Positions 11,921-21,600 of a stretch of 64,000 bases of DNA are shown piece by piece. Source of the DNA: Tetmemena sp. SeJ-2015 (lineage: Eukaryota; Ciliophora; Spirotrichea; Sporadotrichida; Oxytrichidae). The number at the start of each line of letters is the position of its first letter. Position 1 is the first letter of the stretch. A program made the position numbers and the translations under genes. The stretch lies in NCBI GenBank assembly GCA_027382625.1, contig JAJKFJ010021376.1, positions 24,142 to 88,141 of the forward strand, in the 5' to 3' direction. Under the pieces are notes generated by a model. The model worked only from the letters and a program-made list of their open reading frames with translations. It ran no database searches and had not been told where the DNA came from.

Positions 11921-12555
11921 ATTAGATGATAGGTTGAATATGAATGCATGATCGAGGGTTGATATAACTTAGAAATACATTGTGATTGAGTCCTTGCTCT
12001 GCGATTCATAATATATTACGTTTTAAATTAAATTAACTCTTTATTTAAATGTCACTACAGAAACTACATCAACAACTACAACAACTACTATATCAACTAC
12101 AACAACCTCACCTTCGACAACTTAAAGATGACAATGAAGGAGGCAAGCGCCTAAGACAAGGAAGGCATCCCTCCCGATCAACAGATGCTTATCTTCTCTG
12201 GAAGCTCAAAGAGCTACAAAAGTATGCTTCCATTTGCGTACTTTTGAACAACATCTACAACCAGATCTTCAACAAGGACAAGCAGAACCTTCAGCGATTA
12301 CAACATCAAGAAGTAGTCGACACTCAACATAAACAATCAACTGCTCAAAGCAAGGAAACAAAAGCTATAACTCAGACCGAGGCGGTGTTCTTCATGTTCT
12401 TCACTCTGATCTGGTAGGAGATGACTCCCTCGTTAAATTTAAATTCATAATGATAACTATATCTAATTTTTTATATACCACTTTGTTAAAGAACTCTATC
12501 TTCATTAGGTTTTAGTTACCCTCGATCATAATTTCATAATCAACCTATAATATTA
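11921..12555 (+). mobile_element. Family-U TIR element, copy U1, carrying a ubiquitin-derived fragment
   Basis: The left end GATAGGTTGAATATGAATGC..GATCGAGGG and right end CCCTCGATCATAATTTCATA..CAACCTATAAT are inverted repeats of about 35 bp. The interior holds a ubiquitin pseudogene (12109-12340). Related copies: 52331-53770 (with a nested element) and 45430-45840 on the minus strand. The last bases of its ends (CCTATAAT) resemble family B, so U and B may share a transposase. Confidence 0.75.
12109..12340 (+). pseudogene. Ubiquitin-derived pseudogene in U1
   Basis: Two blocks of ubiquitin are readable. Around 12150-12205 one frame gives AQDKEGIPPDQQMLIFSGS (ubiquitin QDKEGIPPDQQRLIFAGK); around 12286-12330 another gives RTFSDYNIKK..STLNI (ubiquitin RTLSDYNIQKESTLHL). 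Between them lie about 75-85 bp absent from ubiquitin, with an intron-like GTATGC..CAG core in this copy. An in-frame TGA precedes block 1 and the N-terminal half is not recognisable, so it cannot make ubiquitin. The same insertion site occurs in the copies near 45500 and 53400. The standard-code frame 12049-12417 is an out-of-frame shadow. Confidence 0.75.
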
Positions 12556-12559
12556 AACA

Positions 12560-12895
12560 AATAATTTACATTTAAAGTGTGTCCAATTAAATAATTATTA
12601 GACCATTCAATTCAGCAAAAATTTTGTATAACTTTATATCCATACAACTATTGTGTGCACCGATAAGCTCATAGTTATAGAAATCATTCAAGTTTTCCAA
12701 GTTTCTTGCAATTGATAAGTGCATCATAACTCGCTACTGAGAGATGCTGAAGCGATTATTTAAAAAGTTGCTCATATTTATTTTTAATGGTTATTGAAAA
12801 AGCTGCAGATTAGATTAATATAATTATAACTGCCTTTAAATTGCAACTCTAATTTTTTTAATTTGATAAATCACCAATTATAATTAAAATTAAAA
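12560..12895. repeat. Family-C repeat, copy C4 (inverted)
   Basis: Read on the minus strand it follows the family-C order: CACCAATTATAATT end, AGCTGCAG core, CATTCAATTCAGC, and AATAATTATTAGACC. It sits about 370 bp upstream of the CCCH paralogue start, mirroring copy C5 upstream of the second CCCH gene. Confidence 0.7.
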
Positions 12896-13261
12896 CTTTA
12901 GTTTGAGTGTTTGTTATATATTTTTTTGAATAAATATTTATTTTTAAGTCAGGTAGCAACTTAGGAGTAATGAATAATTTATCTCCTGAAAAGAATTGTT
13001 TCGCTCAAAATAATTAGGCTCAGTAATAGATGGGTTAGATTTAATTATAATTGCAGGCATTATTTTTATAAATGCTAAACTGTATATTCAAAAATTTTAA
13101 TTGGGTTAAGAGTTAATTTTATTTATTAATCGATACTATACTACATGCTATTTTAAATATTTAAGCGGAATATATTTAATAAAGATGTAATAGCAGAACT
13201 AGGTGTAGCAGATGCAACAAATGTAATTGCAGTAGTAGTAACTTTACGCAGGGAGAATTAA

Positions 13262-15190
13262 TGGAGGATCTGCTTCTAAAAACTAACAAATGAATTACAA
13301 TACAAGCATGTAGAGCACAAATCAAACTTTTATTCCACTTATAATTCAATTTATTATTTTCCAAGTCCCTCTTAAAGCAAGAGTAAACTTACTGAAATTC
13401 TCCTTCTAGAGAAAGATCAGGATAGAAACATCATTTAAATTTATTATATTTAGTATGGAATCATGCTCTCTTATCTAACTGAGTAAATTATTATAAGAGT
13501 ATTGCGATTAGGCTCACAGCCAAACTCAGTGTCCTATTGGAGAAGCCTGTCTCAAAGCCCATGCTAGTTCTTAACTACGTAGAAGATTTCCAATAACGCA
13601 AGATCACACTCAACTTAGATACATAGCAGCTTAGTGCCCAGTCGGCATAGACTAATGTCTTAGGAAAGAAAATTGCAGCTTAGCTCATACCATTGAAGAA
13701 ATTATCAGGGGGGCCTTTACTCCTCATCCACTTTTTTCATTAAAATATGAAAAATCATGGGCTAGCCTAAAATCAATTAAAAAATACAATCTTTTTAATC
13801 TAAATTCAAATTCAGAGGGTCTATTCAGGCCGTATTCATTATTTTAGAAAATACAGCATTAATTTTAAAAAAGTGCCTCTTTCAAAATTTTAAAAACCTT
13901 TTGTTTACAAATTACAGAAAGATAATTTGTAATAAAGTTTAAATTTATATACAGTTATTTTATTCTTAAATATAAAGAAGATTAGCGTCTGATATTTAAT
14001 TGAGAGATTTAGTTCTAAATATATTTAAACTTATAAATCATTTGTATAAAAACTTCTTTATTTCCATTTTTATGTTCATTAAATAGGATTGTTTAAATTA
14101 AAGTGTCTTTATAAGTTTTATTAAAACCATTATTATTTATACTTAAATATTGAATTTATATATTTGTAATACAGTATAATATATAATAGCAGGTTCTTAG
14201 TTATTCAAATGGGGGGCTTTAAATATTAAGAAGAATCTAGGACGTTGAATATTAATTGAGAGATCTCTAAGCTCTCAAATATTTAATTTATACTTATAAA
14301 ATTTATCCTATTTTTGTATTAAAAAACAATTCTTTTGCTTTTAATTTACCGAAAATAAATATTCTTTCATAGATTTCATATGAGAATGAGGATTAGAATT
14401 AAGATGAAACTATATAATGAGCTTGATATTTAAAAGTGCTGAATTTTTAAAAACCCCTTAATATTAAATTACTAAATATTTAATATTTAATAGCGAAATC
14501 ATTTTCTAAAAATAATATAATAGCTAGGTTATTAATTATGTCTACCTGACCAATTAGATAAGGGCTTACTCCTTATGGAGATTCAGATACTCTAGCTTCC
14601 GACTCGTTAATGTTTACTGCTACTAGCGATAGGAAAACTTTCCATAACCGCAAGTGGACTCATACACTACGACTCGCAGCATAGAGCTATTGCCAGGAAT
14701 CCCTGCAGATAAAATCATCCCTGACTGAGAACGCGATCAGTCGGTCACTCGGGACTCTCTGGTGCCTCAGCTTAATGTATAGCAGATAAGTCTAAGTGAG
14801 CTCATTTTCCGCCTCGGTAGTGGAACGAGGGATGATACTCATTAAGGTAAGCCTGCTCCTTCGTCTTCTTGTTCCTCTAGTTATGTATGCATTTCCATCT
14901 AATATGTACTGACCACTTCCACCAGTTGAAGTCAGCAACATCAGTATATTAATAACAATAAAGATTTTTTTTAATTTACTAAAGTAAAGAATATGGCCCT
15001 GACAGACCCTCTTAATTCTAATTTTGACTAAAATATAATATTTTGGGCTAATTTTAGGCAAACATTAATATTTAAAATTTTAATTTAAAAAGTGGATGAA
15101 GATGAAAGGCAACCCCCGAAATTATTATTTGGAATTCAAAAGAAATCCTTCATCAGTTAAAATTTATAGTTATAAAATCTCGCACAGATG
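13262..15190 (+). CDS. CCCH zinc-finger protein, paralogue 1 (germline, split, incomplete)
   Basis: A probable start MEDLLLKTN lies at 13262; the 60 bp before it resemble the 5' flank of the second CCCH gene (GTAGCAGAT, GTAGTAGTA, CGCAGG). A second patch (about 13390-13435) reads LTEILLLEKDQDRN. The secure segment is 13490-13705: EYCDQAHSQTQCPIGEACLK..H, then QCPVGIDQCLRKENCSLAH, two Cys3His clusters of the type that binds RNA. The ORF meets a family-A element at 13706. Joining its 8-bp flanking repeat GAAATTAT gives HTIEEIIIWNSKEILHQL in frame before TGA at about 15190. The N-terminal junctions were not resolved and the remainder is not found. CCCH assignment is good; the exact gene model is tentative. 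Confidence 0.6.
13706..15117. mobile_element. Family-A TIR element, copy A1, acting as an IES
   Basis: The left end GGGGGGCCTTTACTCCTCAT and right end ATGAAGATGAAAGGC..CCCCC are inverted repeats of about 30 bp; an AATATGAAAAAT motif follows on the left. It is flanked by GAAATTAT at 13698-13705 and 15118-15125. Collapsing to one copy restores the CCCH reading frame. The interior has a GC-richer stretch (14540-14900) open in ciliate code on both strands apart from one TGA, but no recognised protein. Flanking duplications of 7-8 bp fit a hAT-like element better than the 3-bp ANT duplications known for TBE elements; class is inferred only. Confidence 0.8.
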
Positions 15191-15424
15191 CATGAATATT
15201 CGCTGATTATATTTTTATCATCAATTTACTCATCCAATTTTATTGCTTTTTTATTGATATTGTCAAGCTTTATAATAAGTTAAGGCGGTATTATTCTGAA
15301 AATACTTCATTTTTCTATCATATCTCTCAGATAAAAGACTAGTCAAATATTAAATTACTATTACACAATTATTAAATTAGGATCTTATTGAAAAACTAGC
15401 GAGTGTATGAGTGGCTAGTAAAGA

Positions 15425-16950
15425 CCTAGAAAAAGAACCCTTTTGGAGATTCTGAAAGTTAAAGCCCCCTTCGAAACCCACTACAAGCTAGATCGGATAG
15501 AGATGCTTAGCACAAAGCTGCGATCTTCAAGGCCTATGTGGTTAATAAGACATAGGAATATATGGATGTTAAAACATCAATCTAGGAGCTCAATTGAAAA
15601 ACTTACTCAAACAAACTTCTATGATAACACTGAACTCAGGGCTATAAAACAAAATCTATCTCAATTTGATGTTAACTAATTTATCAGAAGTACTCTCAAA
15701 CCAATGATAGAGTATAAGGATTGAAAGCCACGATTGAAAGAGGCTAATTCCACAAACATTTCCTGCTCGCCATTGAGATCTACACAAAGATTGGTTTCCT
15801 ACTCAAACACGCCATTAAAGACTCAAAAGGACCCAAGACTTATGATAAAGTGGTAAATGCTCTAGATTCTTGAGCTCACATCATCTATTCTAATCACTTC
15901 ATACCAGTTCTAATCTACCATGGTCAACACTATGCTGAAAAAAGAGGCTTAGTTTGAAAAGATCATATCCGCCATTACTAAATAGACAATAATAATACCC
16001 ATACCAGACCGGTAAATAGCAACCTGATCAGAAATCGGTGCTGACCTATAAAGAACTTCAAAAATTGGATCTAAGACCTCATATCAGATACAACATTACC
16101 TAAATCATAAAATAGATCAGAGAACTCAATAGGATCCTTGATGAAAAGAAAAGAAGGATTTAACTGACCTCATAGATGAGTTGAAATCTGAGACAGAATA
16201 TTAAACGAACAAAATGGGATTTCTGGAAGGAAAAAAATCCTAATTTGAAATAGAATCTAAAAAGCATAAATAGGAAATGCAATAACGTTATGCTTCTATG
16301 AACGATCAATTCAAATGGCAAGATTTTGATGAAAACCAGCATCCAAGCCGATTAAAAATATGCTAACAGAGAATCTATTCTTAAACAACTAATTAATGGT
16401 GATAACCTTGCCGGAACCAAACATCCTAAGAAACAATACAGAATCAAATTCCTTGTTGACGCAAATTGGTTCAATTTTGATAAAGTGAAACAATTTTTGT
16501 CCTGACAACTGGACAAATGGGCTGATTTCTAATGTAAAACGAAGATTTCTAGGGTAAAGAACTCGTTTATAATTGAACAGAAATTCTAGGACTTCAGAAG
16601 CTACAATGACTTTAAGACTAAATTTGGCAGCTATAAAGCTTTCAAACACCCACTAGTTTAGGTTATTTCTCTCTGAGCAAAAATATACACATGAAAGTAC
16701 CAATATTCGTGAAGAAACATGACTTAAACTTGCGCAGACATAAGAAAAAGAATATTAAGAGTGCGCAGATCAATCACGACCCCAGACAAGACACGTTTAT
16801 GAATCAAGGCATGAGTTTTGTTTGATGTGATTAAATTTAAACACTGCACTAACACGGGAGTGGCCTTTTGGCTTCCCTAAGTTCAATATATAACACGCAA
16901 GACATCGCTTGTCTAAAATGAGTTGTTATTATTATTTATTATTTTAGTAA
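15425..16950 (+). pseudogene. Element E3: decayed germline-limited gene with the shared E 3' cassette
   Basis: Ciliate-code reading gives coding-like pieces in changing frames: RDAQHKAAIFKAYVVNKTQE (about 15500), FHKHFLLAIEIYTKIGFLLK (about 15750), LIDELKSETEYQTNKMGFLE (about 16170), FLVDANWFNFDKVKQFLS (about 16450), and a basic C-terminus starting MKVPIFVKKHDLNLRRHKKK at about 16690. Several TGAs and frame changes break it, including LDS-TGA-AHIIYSN. It is followed by the 3' cassette at 16847-16950, also present in E1 and E2 on the other strand. No homology recognised; the body does not visibly align with E1. Confidence 0.55.
16847..16950 (+). repeat. E-family 3' cassette, copy E3
   Basis: Ordered motifs: GGGAGTGG, CTTCCCTAAGTT, ATATAACACGCAAGACATCG, an AGACATCGCTTGTCT hairpin, AAAATGAGTTG, then a TTATTATTATT tail. 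The same order occurs on the minus strand at 30655-30770 and 32465-32545. Confidence 0.85.
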
Positions 16951-17138
16951 AATTTAACTCAAGGATGGCATTTTTTATTTTAGTATCTTTGACAAATTTT
17001 ATAATTTTAAAAAATTTATATAATTTACAATCATAAATTTAGTTGTCTAATTAAATTGTAATTAAAACTGATTTAACATTAAATTATCAGCTATAAATAT
17101 CATCCTACCTAATATAAGACTGAAGTATTTTAAATATT

Positions 17139-18247
17139 GGGGGGCCTTTACTCGTCACCCACTTTTTCCACAAAAATATGAAAAATATCGATATAGATTA
17201 AAATAAGTCAAGAGCACCAATGTTTTAGTCCATATTCATAATCACAGGGTCAAGGAGGGCTAAATTTTTAATTAAAAAATATAGCATTAATTTTTCAAAG
17301 AAAAAGTCAAAAGATTTTATTTCTCAGGAGATTTCATTAAAATCTTGCAGGATTTTATATAAATATTATATAGAAAAAAATAGTTGTTATAAAAGTATTA
17401 AGATATATATATAAGACTAGCTTATGTTTTATTGGATGCTTTAATTATAAAGAAGATTCTAAGAGTCTAATATATAAGCTAAGAGACCTATGAGCTTCTA
17501 GAGTATTTTTCTTAAACTTACAAATTCATCCTATTTTTTTAATTATGGGATGAATAGAAATAGATTATCACATAAATAACTCTAGAAAAACAATTGTTCA
17601 AATATACATAAGCAAACTGACTATTATTTAAGTATTAGTGAATGTTATCTCTATCTTTTAGTTCATATTTAGAATCCCTGGTCAAGTTTATGAAGCTAGT
17701 TCAATGGATTTAAGTCTTTCCATTTCACTTTAAGTTTCTTCAATTCTTGAAAATTGTCTTACATTCCATTTCTAAAACTATTTTTACTATTAAGAATATT
17801 ATCTTACCTTAACTCATCGTTTAGATAAGAAGTACTTCAAGTGTTAGTATTTACACAAATGTATTTGCATTCTGAATAATGTCTTGAATTGCAGGAGTTG
17901 TTTCAGATAATCTCTTTCAAACCCCATTTTATTAAATCTTCTAACTAATTAATTAATTTCATTTTTAATCAGCTATATTAATCAAACAAATCCTTTTGTA
18001 TTTCTAGAGTTATTTATGTGATCATCTATTTCTATTCATCCCATAATAAAACAATTCTTTTGAATAATTTTTTTTCCCCTAAACTAAATTGTTTCAAAGA
18101 TCTTTTTAAATTACTTTTAAAAAATATTGCCGGCCTAAACCCAGTTTATTTGAATTTGGACTAAGAAAATTGGTATTTTTGACTGATTTTAGGCTATAAA
18201 GTGATTTTTCATATTTCATGAAAAGCGGATGACGAGGAAGGACCCCC
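17139..18247. mobile_element. Family-A TIR element, copy A2, with nested family-B copy
   Basis: Left end GGGGGGCCTTTACTCGTCAC, right end GCGGATGACGAGGAAGGACCCCC, inverted repeats. The flanks TAAATATT and AAATTATT are similar but not identical. A complete family-B element (17543-18047) lies inside, so A2 is the older insertion. Confidence 0.8.
17543..18047. mobile_element. Family-B TIR element, copy B2 (nested in A2)
   Basis: TTATGGGATGAATAGAAATA at the left and TATTTCTATTCATCCCATAA at the right form an inverted repeat of about 45 bp that continues inward through the GTGATC/ATAAATAACTCTAGAAA segment. No ORF. Confidence 0.85.
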
Positions 18248-18418
18248 AAATTATTTAAATTGCTTTTTTATGGTTTAAATTGAACTCTGCCCTTAAGGAT
18301 AAGCATGCAATACCAAACTAATTTATCAAAAAATTAGTTAAATATATCTTCATTTGAATATTCTTAATAATATTTCATAAAGAATTTAAAATGCAATTAT
18401 ACATTTAAGGCATTTGTT

Positions 18419-18662
18419 AATTAATTTGTAGCTTCGCTCACTCTGACTATGAGTTGAGAAACGTGTAGAATTACTTTTCGATAGCTCAACAATCGCAAAA
18501 CAAATTAAATTATTTGCAAACTGGTTTGAACGAACAAATTCAATCTGTGAATGGTTTTGGCTAAAACTAAAATCAAGTTCAAAATGCTCAAGGTATTTCT
18601 TCTCAAATTTATGGATAGCTTCCTAACTTATAAGCTGCATCTTATAATAGTAATTTATCTTA
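18419..18662 (+). other. MDS 7 of the scrambled CCCH gene
   Basis: Reads CSFAHSDYELRNVQNYFSIA and a Gln/Asn-rich stretch. Entered through the 10-bp pointer AATTAATTTG (18419-18428; partner 23713-23722) and left through ATCTTA (18657-18662; partner 26011-26016). Although it encodes the middle of the protein, it lies about 1.6 kb upstream of the start codon. Confidence 0.85.
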
Positions 18663-21600
18663 ATACTTTTTGGGAGTAGTCTTTCCTAGTCATCCTTTTT
18701 TCTATAATAATATGAAAATCACTCTCTTGCCTCAAATTAGCAAAAACACAAATTTTTAGTCATATTTCAATTCAAGAGTACCGATCATATTCATATTCTT
18801 TAATTAAGAATATAGAGCTTTGATATTTATAAACTTTTTTAGAAGGAATAAGACAAACAAGTTTAATTTTAAGATCACTTTATTGAAAAGATTTTATTTT
18901 AAATATATAAGAAAATAAATAGCCACGAAAATATGTTATTTGCAAAATATATTTATATGATGAGAAGAAATTCCTTTAAACATGCTTTAAAATATTTACA
19001 GGCAAATGCCTTGATATTCTTTATAAAGAGACTTAGAAAATTTTGGATTTCATATATTTATCATGACTCTTAGAACAATGTGCTTTAAATAAACATATAG
19101 TCTTAGATATTAATTTTTAGCTTATTCTATGAATGTGGAGAGGGGGGAAAAATAAAAAAGACTTGAAGTCTGCCATATTTTTGTTTGAATTACTATTAAT
19201 TAATTATTAAATAAGATATCTTAAACTTGTGAATATATCGATATGTCAGAATTATATTGTCATTCCTTTTAAATTTAATTTTTATTAACTGAATATTTCT
19301 TGAAGATTATAAATATTTTATAAATTAAAGAATATGATTAAGTTATGCCTCTGAAATTAAATTAGGACTAAAAATTGGTGTTTAAGCTAATTTAAGTATT
19401 GGTGATAATTTTTAATATTTTAAGAAATAGTTGATGACGAGGAAAGGCCCCCCACTTTCTATCTTTTACTGGCGGAGATTACTTTTAGCAAAAAAATTGG
19501 ACTTTCTCCAAGTACCTCTTTCCATAATAAAGGAAGCAACAACAAATTATTTAAATTATTTACAATACCATAAATAGCTAATATAAAATAAATTAAGTTT
19601 AACGAGCTAAACATTATTGAAAATACTTTATTATTAATTGAATATAATAAAAAAGCAGCATTTAAGATAATTTAAGTAGATATAAATTAGTAGTAATTTT
19701 CATTTTTATTTATATTATTATTTTAGATCAGAGATTTAAATAATTATTACACCATTCGATTCAGCATTCAATTATAAGAATTTTTTATTAATGCAACTTT
19801 TTTGTGGGAGCACTCAGTCAAAAGTTATAGGCGACATAATAATAACAAGAAAGCGTATACGGAAAGTGAGACCTTGTGCGCATCATATCTATCTGTAGAG
19901 GAAAACTGAGGCGATAATTAAAGAAGAAACTCAAATTAATTTTCGATAAGTTATCGAACAAGCTGCAGATCAGAGGATGAATCTGTGATTTCAACAGACA
20001 CAAAGTCGAAACTCTCCATTTATAATTTTAACCAATCACCGATTTTAATTAAATTTCCTACAATAAAATATTTAATAATTTAATTTAGAAACAATTTACC
20101 CGAGCTTGGGGTGATAATTTTTTGTTTAATATGAATGAATATTTGGTGGTAAGAGTTAAAAGCAAGGTGGAGCTTATTATTTTATAGTTTAAATTTTTAT
20201 CTTAGGGGTTGTTCAATGGGCATGGATCTTTCTAAAACTTGTAGCAGATTTAGCAATATTAACTGTAGTAGTAGAACCAAATATCTTCGCAGGATATGAA
20301 TTCGCTATAGCCTTCTAATTAAATATATTATTTAGCTCACACTATAATTAAATATTTATGGGTTGAATGATGACGTGATCGCTTACTTGGATCTATATAA
20401 CTTCAAAACTTAGCAGTGTAAAGTTCCCTATCAGCACAATCCAAAGAAATGCTTTTTCTATCATGAGGCAAAAAAAGATAGGAGAAGACCCCTTGGAACA
20501 TACACCTACAATAAATTTATTATTTACCTCAGAATCATGTTAGTATATTACAAACAGCACTATCCATTACGAGTGTCCAATGGGAGATAGCTGCCCTCGC
20601 TCTCATAACAGAGTGGAGGAGTTCTACCATCCTGAGAAATACAAGGTCAAGTTTTGTTCTTCATATCCAGATAAACTGGAGTCTTGTGATTACGGTGATA
20701 TGTGTGCTTTCGCTCATGCAGAGGAAGAAGTTACTGTTGATTTGTTAGACAAGTTTGAAAAGAACACAGACTTCTATATCTTTCACTTCAAGACTGTGTG
20801 GTGCCCTCACTCAGACACTAACCACCCCAGAGATGCTTGTGTTTACGCTCACAATTGGCAAGATTTCAGGAGAAAACCTCACGTATTCGATTACGTTAAA
20901 TGCTAACTTTATTAAACTTCATATTACTAAATATTCCATTGAGTGATTTAAGTTAAAATATAAAATATTGTATTGCTGTTTGATTATAAATAAATAAAAA
21001 AGAAAATAGTTTGAATTGGAATTCTCCTTCACCTTTGTCATATTTAATATTTTATATTAATTGCTCTCATTTTCTCTTTTTCAATATTTAGTTCCTTCCT
21101 CTCGGCACTGAATCTCTAAAGTTACTCTTTTAGTAAATGTATAGCTCTTTGTTCAGACTTACCTTCATCTTTGATTTGGATAGTTCGTTATCTCTGTGCA
21201 TAGGAATGCAAAACTGAATCAGAGATGGATTATGGAAGAGTGGAGCACTTAAAGGATTCTTGTGTGTTGCATTACCATGGTGAAAGAACATCAATTAGCC
21301 TATTAAGATATTATAGCAAGACTTAAAAATGAGCTAAACTCAAAAATAATCCTCATAATTATTGTCAAATAATTTAGGTTTACTGTGTAAGATGTGCTAT
21401 CAACAATATTTCAAAAGTCTTTAGTCTACTTATTTCTCTTGTTCCTTCTTAAATCTTTTAGTTTCGTTGCTTTTTATATTTTAAATGAACTTATTATGAA
21501 AATTGAGCAATTTAACTGCTGTTATCTCATATTAAATTTGTTAAGTATTTTTGAAAATGTCAGTTACCAATCATCTATTTCTATTCATCCTATAATAAAT

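Noticed and set aside
12049..12417. 122-codon Gln/Leu-rich standard-code ORF as a real protein
   Set aside because: It is the out-of-frame reading of the ubiquitin pseudogene; the other frames give recognisable ubiquitin blocks.
13490..13705. Alternative frame IAIRLTAKLSVLLEKPVSKP as an unknown protein
   Set aside because: The neighbouring frame gives two Cys3His clusters and continues across the A1 junction, a much better explanation.
20899..21230. Joining CCCH M3 directly to M5 through AATGC
   Set aside because: It keeps the frame but skips the finger in M4. Placing M4 between them uses two matching pointers and gives the expected spacing (HGWKEQEYHP then KMHACKTE).
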